Below are positions 57,514 to 64,000 of a stretch of DNA of 64,000 nt, piece by piece; the first letter of the stretch is position 1; every line of letters starts with the position of its first letter. A program made the position numbers and the translations under genes. The stretch lies in assembly GCF_025370935.1 (NCBI RefSeq), contig NC_133479.1, forward strand, positions 15,913,212 to 15,977,211. Direction: 5' to 3'. Below the pieces are notes generated by a model that worked only from the letters and a program-made list of their open reading frames with translations, was not told the origin of the DNA and did no database searches. This stretch comes from Choristoneura fumiferana. Taxonomy: Eukaryota; Arthropoda; Insecta; Lepidoptera; Tortricidae.

Positions 57514-58440
57514 GAGAAACTTTATATTTTTCGCAGACCAGAATCAGCATAGCCAAAGGGATCGGCGTGCCCCTCAATCTGTCGTCAACCCTATTCGTAA
57601 TTGTTTTATATTTTTACACTACATATTTGTTTTACAACATCCTGCGGCTTTACATTGTTATGCTACAATGTTACCCAACACCGGATACCGCGGTAATGTG
57701 CTTACGGCGGCGCCACGCGGAAAATCGCCGCATAAAAAAGCGCAATTTTTGCATTTGCATGTTATTTGATGTTTGTATTGATATCGGCATCTTTGATAGC
57801 CTTGTAGTCATCAAGTTAACAGGTTGACGGATTGCAACATGCCCAAGGCATTGTTGTTCATTGTCTATTTGTCAATGGCATTGTATAATGCATATTTTAT
57901 TACGACGCATGTGTACCTACGTTTGTTTGTCTTTGCAGTTGTTTAAGGTGATCTTTTTTTCTATTTACGATTCAACATCGTGAAAGGCAGGCATCTGTCG
58001 GATACTAAATAGAATAGTTTTTTTCGTGGGCATGAGAAAATTAAAGGGGTTTACAGATATTTCTGTATTTTTTGACCACTTTTATTCTAACTACTAGTTT
58101 TCACTGCGAGCGGAGCGGACAATTTAACGTACAACGATCGGCTGCATGAACATACTCACCCTGAACCTTTATGAAGTTGGTCGAAATACGTTGAACTAAG
58201 TTCGTGCGGAGTGCTGTCCGCTCCCGGTGTAAATTGGGCTTAAAGAGACTATGAGTTTGATGAATCTAAGTCTAATTAGCGGTAACTTAATTTCAAAAGT
58301 CAAAGAAAGTAAACTTTTGTTTCTTATGTACAATATGTTAAGAGTCGCCAGTACGCTCGCCGCTGATCGCATTTTCATACAAAAGTAGTTTCGTTCTAAT
58401 TTACAAACAACCACTGAAACAAAATAAATCTGCGACTATA
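57514..58440. other. No recognised feature
   Basis: Nothing assignable; short frames unsupported. Confidence 0.45.
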
Positions 58441-58614
58441 ATGGGAGCAGCTATTTTGATGCTTATAATTAGTTTTCGTTCATATTCAATGTAACAAAAT
58501 AAAATAATATTAATATTAAGTTTTGCATGAGAAATGGTAATTCGTTATTGTTTTTTTCCGTTACATTTTATTTTAACCAAACCTAATTATAAGCATCGTA
58601 ATGGCTGCTCCCAT
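58441..58614. mobile_element. Foldback MITE, ATGGGAGCAGC ends
   Basis: ATGGGAGCAGCTATTTTGATG...CTTATAATTAG (58441-58472) is inverted at CTAATTATAAGCATCGTAATGGCTGCTCCCAT (58583-58614) with three mismatches. A further inverted pair AACAAAATAAAAT / ATTTTATTTTAA lies inside. Confidence 0.85.
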
Positions 58615-59867
58615 TCTACTGCACGCTAAAGTTGACTTAAGTCATGTTTTTTTACTGGATGTAATTTTGCTCCGTATAGTTTTAATGATTTTATGATATA
58701 TTATATTACATTGTAACAGATAGCAGTCTAGGCAATTGTTGTTGTTGTTTGTTGTTTATGTTTTCGTTACACGCAATCAATTTTATGATACTTTTATTTC
58801 CACTTCTAAAACAACTTTAAACCTTTTATATTACTATTAGAATGAACATAAATCTACCTTGAGTGGAGAAGGTTTCGGTTGAATTTTGATCGCGCGGTGA
58901 CAGTTAAACAAATAAACTTGTGATGTACATAGTTACACGGCTACTTGTTAATTGTTTAATTAAACCTTTTATTTTTTACGCAGCGGTTAACGGACTCTTT
59001 ATGTATCACTTAGAGCACTTTAAAGTTTAGTGGAGCAATTGCACCCACTTTCGTTTTATGATTTTACGAGGGTGAAGGAATTTTGAATAATAAAAATTTA
59101 AATCCAGATGACAAACCATAATTTGTATCCTTACTAATTAAGGATTTTTGCTTTTGATGTTGAAAGTATCGAAACGGCTCTGAATTAATTTTTGTTAGCA
59201 GCAGTCTTAGGTATTAAGTATTGACTGTAGTATACCTATACTATAGTCGAACCTACCTACTAAATAATTATAAAACCTAGATACTGATCTAAAAATCGCT
59301 GCAAACGCGCCAACGCGGTATAATGACCCTGAATACTTTTTAAATTGCATATTATGTTTAAGACACTACTTTGAAAAAATCTCGTATTTCAAATCAACAC
59401 GTCAACAAAATTTACTCTTGAAGTGATGTTCGTAAAATTCACTTAGAAAAATTTACCTACGAGCTTTTTACAAATAGTGACGAGATGACAATCGCTTATA
59501 ATTAGCAGCTGTTGGGACTACTTTCATGACTGAATCTGATCTACTTTCTAATGACGCTACTCGTGATACGTACTTACTTGAAACATTAGTTGGTACGTTG
59601 ATACGACCACGTACTTTATCAGCTTATCAGCATTCGTTAACCGTAACGTAGTTGCTGTCAGACATTTTAAAAGTAAATAATGATAAAACGTGCAATTACG
59701 CAGAGACACCTCTACTTAGCTACTTTAGTTCCCCTATATGTGATAATGTTTCATTTTCATGTCATGTGTTTTCAAAGCTGGGAATTAAAGAAAAATAGGC
59801 TTGCATTACGAACGCCTGTATCCTGCACGTTTTTGTGCAATTAGCTGGCGCACGTGTCTAACTAACT
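58615..59867. other. No recognised feature
   Basis: AT-rich; nothing assignable. Confidence 0.5.
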
Positions 59868-59965
59868 TCATCATGATATCAGCCATAGGACATCCACTGC
59901 TAGACATAGCCACAGCCAGGAAAAGCCTTAACCAGACTTTAACCAGGTCATCCGTCCATTACAAA
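59868..59965 (-). mobile_element. RTE LINE 3' end fragment
   Basis: Plus reading TCATCATGATATCAGCCATAGG, ACATCCACTGCTAGACATAGCC, GGTCATCCGTCCATTAC is the reverse of the RTE tail at 62800-62880. Confidence 0.65.
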
Positions 59966-60021
59966 CTTCATATGGTTCACTAATGTCTAACCAAAATATT
60001 TTTTTTACAAATTATTCGTTT

Positions 60022-60200
60022 CACAAATTTTTCATTTTGGTCAAATCCATTTTATTCTGGAACTGTAAATGCTGTAGGACTTTTATAAAACCAACCTAAT
60101 CTAACCTAATATAGAGTTTCACACTATGGCCTTGAAACAAATCCTGAATAGTTCACAGTTTCAGAATAAAATGCATTTGACCAAATGAAAAATTTTTGGC
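60022..60200. mobile_element. Foldback element with CCTAA-like core
   Basis: AAATTTTTCATTTTGGTCAA...TTTTATTCTGGAACTGT (60026-60065) is inverted at ACAGTTTCAGAATAAAATGC...GACCAAATGAAAAATTT (60155-60195) with about three differences. The core has CCAACCTAATCTAACCTAAT. Same architecture as 56419 and 57181. Confidence 0.8.
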
Positions 60201-60761
60201 GATTTGAATGGGTATCCACTTCGTATATAAACATTAAATCAACATGCTCTACTTGTACGAAAATGTGCAACCAATCATGTATATTCTCGGCCAAACCTTT
60301 ACATACTTATGTATGTGCAAGTAGCTTGCTTGTGTGAAATTTGATATGCCCGTGCCGGCTACTGGCATAAAATTGTGCTCATGCTTGTAACGCATTGTGT
60401 TTGTGGGTGTATGTGAGTGCGGTGAATCCCTCACTCACTTATCGTTTATGACAATCTTAATTGTACACTTGATAATTACACGTTATGATTTACCTTTGTA
60501 ATAACGTTGTAACGTTATATTAACGCCGTGCCGACGCGTCGACAGTGACAATAAAACTAACAAACGTCTACTTGAGATGTGCAAGGAAGCAAAGAGGTGC
60601 ACGGGAAAGAAAAATAACCAATACGAAATCAACGTTGAGCGAATCTACGAAAATGAAGCATTTTTACTGGTGGGTTTTCCCCCAAAAAGCGTTTACTTAT
60701 TCCGTTTGATTTTCGTGCGGGCGTTTTTATTGACATCGAGACAAATCCAATGACGTATCAT
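60201..60761. other. No recognised feature
   Basis: Nothing assignable. Confidence 0.5.
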
Positions 60762-60880
60762 TTATCAAAATCGGTTCAGCCGTTGAGTAGTTTCGAGAGG
60801 ACGCAGGAATAGGCATACATAGATACCTACATAGATACGGGTCAAACACATAACCCTCCTTCTTCGCAGTCGGGTAAAAA
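60762..60880 (+). repeat. Interspersed repeat fragment
   Basis: TTTATCAAAATCGGTTCAGCC, then GGTCAAACACATAACCCTCC and TCGCAGTCGGGTAAAA resemble the close of the 39257-39509 family. Confidence 0.5.
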
Positions 60881-62037
60881 TTATGCGACTAGACACGCAA
60901 TCACTACAACCTACACACACAAAAAGCAATCGAATCTGATCACTGTACGATTCCTTCTTGGGATATTCACTCAGGTTCGACTTATCGTCTCTCGCGTCGT
61001 TGCGCATCAAGCTTTGGTAAGGTCAAGGGCACTTCCATTGTTATGTAAAAAACTGACTGACCCCGACCTACGGAGTTCACCCGCAATCGTGGTGCCGAAA
61101 ATACCGGGGACTTGAAACAAAAAGTAAACGCGGTCAACGAACTCCCGCGCTTTTGTTTACTATTTACTGTCTAACGACTATCGTAGACGCTGGTAAAGTT
61201 ATTTGTAAACCAAAAGTGTGTGAGGACAAAGAAACAAAAGATAGACAGACACAGTGCCATTAAAAGCGAGCGAGTAGAATTATATTACGGGGCCACAAAT
61301 TTCATTTGCGATTTAATAATTTTCTTGTTGAAGTAAAACAACTTGCGTGATGTGCATGTCTGTTAATTATGAGTAAGCCAATTTATTTAGTACTCAACAA
61401 AAAAAAAACAGACAAAAAACAACATAAAAACAATAACGACAACAGAAATCGATCTACATGTAGAAGTAGACAAATCATCATTGATTTAGGATTTTGCTAA
61501 ACAAAGCCGATAGTCTGTCCATGCTTTTATCCAATACATCTGCCTCATCGGTATAGATGCATCAGTATAATCCTACAATTCATATAATATATTCCACGGT
61601 ATTACCATATTTATGTTACCCCTTATCTTTAGCTGTCACTCAATGACGCTTTATGGTGCCACACGGCAAGCATGATCGGATTGATCGGATTCCTCCACTC
61701 ACGCCTATTGTCTTACACGTCTCGGAGGTTACACATTGTGCTAGGGTTCGGTGTATGGTTTCTTACGACATCGATGGAGGTTAAGTTATGAGCGTCTCTT
61801 TCTTTCTCTATTTCATTCAGTAATAATGTCATCTGCGAATAATTCTGTCGCGAAACGAGGCAGTTCGTATTCGATCATTTAATTTCTTTACAAAAGAAAC
61901 TTTTCACTTGGCATCTACGATTCATACAGTAGATATTTGTATAGTGTAAAGCGCGAAAGTTTCTTTATGTCAAACAGTGTAAGAAGGCGGTAGATAGTCT
62001 CAAGTCTCAAGCGGCAAACAAACAAACTTTTATTTCT
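60881..62037. other. No recognised gene
   Basis: Nothing assignable. Confidence 0.5.
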
Positions 62038-62039
62038 GT

Positions 62040-62116
<77 letters not shown>
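62038..62116. repeat. (TG)n microsatellite
   Basis: About 79 bases of TG repeats, interrupted once by TTT near 62044 and pure afterwards. Confidence 0.97.
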
Positions 62117-62117
<1 letters not shown>

Positions 62118-62288
62118 TTCCTCGCCTACTTTATTTATTTTTCGACAATCTTATTAATGATATAAACAATTTTGTAAGAAATTAGTGTAAAAACATAGAA
62201 CGCCTTTGGCTGTCAGCCTTTTTGAGAGACTATTAAGGTATTGGAGTTAATGTGCGCGATAAAATACTGAATAAGAAAACAGAGTGTC

Positions 62289-62382
62289 TTGACCACGAAT
62301 TCGAAATGCAGCGTTGGCAAGCCTCCCTCTAGGTGAATCGACGACAATGTCAGAATTGCGGGCAACCAGTGAATGCAGGTGG
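62289..62382 (+). mobile_element. RTE LINE coding-end fragment
   Basis: CTTGACCACGAATTCGAAATG, GCAGCGTTGGCAAGCCTCCC, GAATTGCGGGCAACCAGTG match 56335-56420 of the split RTE. The tail is absent. Confidence 0.6.
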
Positions 62383-62419
62383 CCTCTACTCAAAATTTAC
62401 ACATTGTAACATAAATTTG

Positions 62420-62680
62420 CAGGTGGTAGGACCTTGTGCAAGGTCCGCCCGGATTGCTACCACCATCTTGCTCGCTAATCCTGCCGTGAAGCAGCAGTGC
62501 TTGCACTGTTGTGTTTCGGCGTGGAGAGTAAGACAGCCGGTGAAAGTACTGGCACTTGAGGTATCCCATCTTAGGGTCCCGTCTTAGGGTATGGTATTGC
62601 AGATGTTTACGGGCGGTGGTGATCTCTTACCATCAGGAGACCCACTTGCTCGTTTGCCATTCAGTCGAATAAAAAAAAAT
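62420..62680 (+). mobile_element. Jockey-like LINE 3' end
   Basis: AGGTGGTAGGACCTTGTGCA, GCAGCAGTGCTTGCACTGTTG, GGCGTGGAGAGTAAGACAGCC, CTTACCATCAGGAGACCCAC, CAGTCGAATAAAAAAAAA. It ends with AATAAA plus an A run. Cleaner copy of the element split at 41246-41760. Confidence 0.75.
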
Positions 62681-62730
62681 ACTGGAAAACACCATTTAAC
62701 AATAAGTTTTCTTCATTATGAAAGTGTAAG

Positions 62731-62880
62731 GGCAGCGTAGGACGTCCATCAACGAGATGAACTGGATGACCTGGTTAAAGCCGCGTGGTCACGGTGGATG
62801 CAGTGCAGTGGTCACTTCTAAACGAAGCAACGGAGGTCTGTGTCCAACAGTGGACGTCCTATAGATGATATGATGATGAT
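62731..62880 (+). pseudogene. RTE LINE C-terminus and tail, decayed
   Basis: Decayed 'GRPSTR' coding (GGACGTCCATCAACGAGA) is followed by TGA where the family has the TGG of tryptophan, and an extra G shifts the frame. Further on WSRWMQ remains readable. The tail is CAACAGTGGACGTCCTATAG, ATGATATGATGATGAT. Confidence 0.75.
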
Positions 62881-63659
62881 TATCAAAAATTATTCCATGT
62901 CATTTTTATAGTGAAAGTGCGATTACTACCATCCAAATATAAATCATTCATACAACGCACTGTGGAAATGTTTATGTTTACGTCGTCGAGATATGCTATC
63001 GGCGGCGGTTGCGCCACCCGCCTGGATCCAGGCCGCGCATTGTTTCTTTCCGTTATCACGCCCGCTTTCCGGTTGACGATTTTAGCATGGGAAGGCTTCT
63101 GTGTGACAATCTCTTTCAAAAGCTGATTCTTAGTTAGTAGTAACAAGTTTATGGTTGTCAAATGCACAACAAAGTCGTGAATTTTGACGTCAGAGAAAGA
63201 ATTACGGATTACTTGTATTGTTCCTTTCTTTTCGTACTAACAATTACCCATTCTTTGTACTGCCAAAGGAACTACTGCGAATAATCCAGATGTATAGGGT
63301 AGATCTGCCCTATATGTATCTACGTAACTTTAGTCTTTAATGTAGGACGCCCATGTATCCAACGGTTATCGATTTTAACAATATCATTAATTGTAATTAA
63401 TTAAAAAGTGTGGTAACAGCATGAGAAAAATAATTTTATTTTAAATACGGATCTCCTCAAAGTAACGCCTGAATCCGTACAGTTTTTAATGACGAGGCTT
63501 ATTGCGCTAGGAATGTAAATGCCTTCTCTTAGAACAGAATTGCCAGGTCTCCCATTTTTCTTCTTTTTAAACCTCCCTTACGTGTTAAAACTGCAATTTT
63601 TTTAATGTTTTTTTTTTTAATATAAATACTTTTGCGTGTTTACCCTTCCTGTATTACTG
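62881..63659. other. No recognised feature
   Basis: Contains CTCCTCAAAGTAACGCCTGA (63456-63475), similar to 49711-49731. Overlapping frames at 62883-63167 are antisense to each other and unsupported. Confidence 0.45.
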
Positions 63660-63943
63660 ACTGTAAAACGTGCCGCGAGTCGGGCGCTGGCTGAAAATCA
63701 GCGCCGCCGGTCGTCGACCGGCGGCATGTGAATGTTGAGCTTGAGCCTATTGCCACATATTTGTAACGTGACTGTTGTTTTTATTTTTGTCTTTTGTTTT
63801 TTTTATTATTATTATTATTTTTCCTACATTTTTAGACATTGTGTAGTTCTAAATTTTCGTTTTATTTGGTGTGTTTCTGTTATGTTCATTGTATTTTTTT
63901 AAAACTGGCAATAAATGTCTTTTTATTTATTTATTTATTTATT
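63660..63943 (+). mobile_element. LINE 3' end with strong hairpin and (TTTA)n tail
   Basis: A perfect GC-rich palindrome GCCGCCGGTCG...CGACCGGCGGC (63703-63725) sits in the 3'UTR. AATAAA is at 63910-63915 and a (TTTA)n tail at 63921-63943. Same layout as 1080-1387. Confidence 0.7.
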
Positions 63944-63963
63944 GTGGTTTTTTAATTAATTTT

Positions 63964-64000
63964 GTTCGCAAACAGAATCGCGGGCAACAGCTAGTAGATA
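63964..64000 (+). mobile_element. Helitron-like 3' terminus at window end
   Basis: GTTCGCAAACAGAATCGCGGG, CAACAGCTAG then T: the CTAG terminus of the 14270-14488 family. Confidence 0.6.

Overview
The window looks like gene-poor DNA (intergenic or a large intron) from a moth or butterfly. This rests on families I recognise as typical of Lepidoptera: tRNA-derived SINEs with GATGAT-type tails, RTE retrotransposon ends, Helitron-like ends finishing ...AGCTAG, the 'AAAACCGGCC...GGTTCCGT' interspersed repeat, and many short foldback MITEs. The sequence is AT-rich. I found no host protein-coding gene, rRNA gene, functional tRNA gene or CRISPR array that I could support. Almost all open frames are short and accidental, or are relics of transposable elements (TEs). 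Boundaries are by eye and usually good to about 5-20 bases, except where a terminal repeat or target duplication fixes them.

Layout. 0-10 kb: SINE pieces, a LINE 3' end with a CTTT tail, a GGTTCCGT-type repeat carrying an internal tandem duplication, small MITEs. 10-20 kb: a hammerhead-like fold (11.3 kb), MITE copies, a Helitron-like element (14.3 kb), a 5'-truncated LINE ORF2 tail (17.6 kb), a second hammerhead-like fold inside a 20-base inverted repeat (18.2 kb), a full GGTTCCGT repeat (19 kb). 20-35 kb: RTE and SINE ends, a mariner-like MITE (23.3 kb), a nearly perfect 250-base inverted repeat (27.5-28.1 kb), a clean RTE insertion with a 9-base target duplication (33.9 kb). 36-46 kb: dense MITEs and repeats, including a hAT-like MITE with a perfect 8-base target duplication (40.8 kb), MITE-into-LINE nesting (41.4 kb) and the fullest SINE copy (45.4 kb). 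46-50 kb: the longest stretch with little recognisable TE content. 50-64 kb: more SINE, LINE and RTE ends, a piggyBac-like MITE, and foldback elements with CCTAA tracts at 56.4, 57.2 and 60.0 kb, two of them nested in older elements.

No genes act together here. The biology is retrotransposition (RTE, Jockey/CR1-like LINEs, SINEs borrowing LINE tails), DNA transposition by non-autonomous elements, and possible self-cleaving RNA folds in Penelope-like element ends. The ribozyme-like folds, the 250-base inverted repeat and the CCTAA-core foldback elements deserve the closest look.
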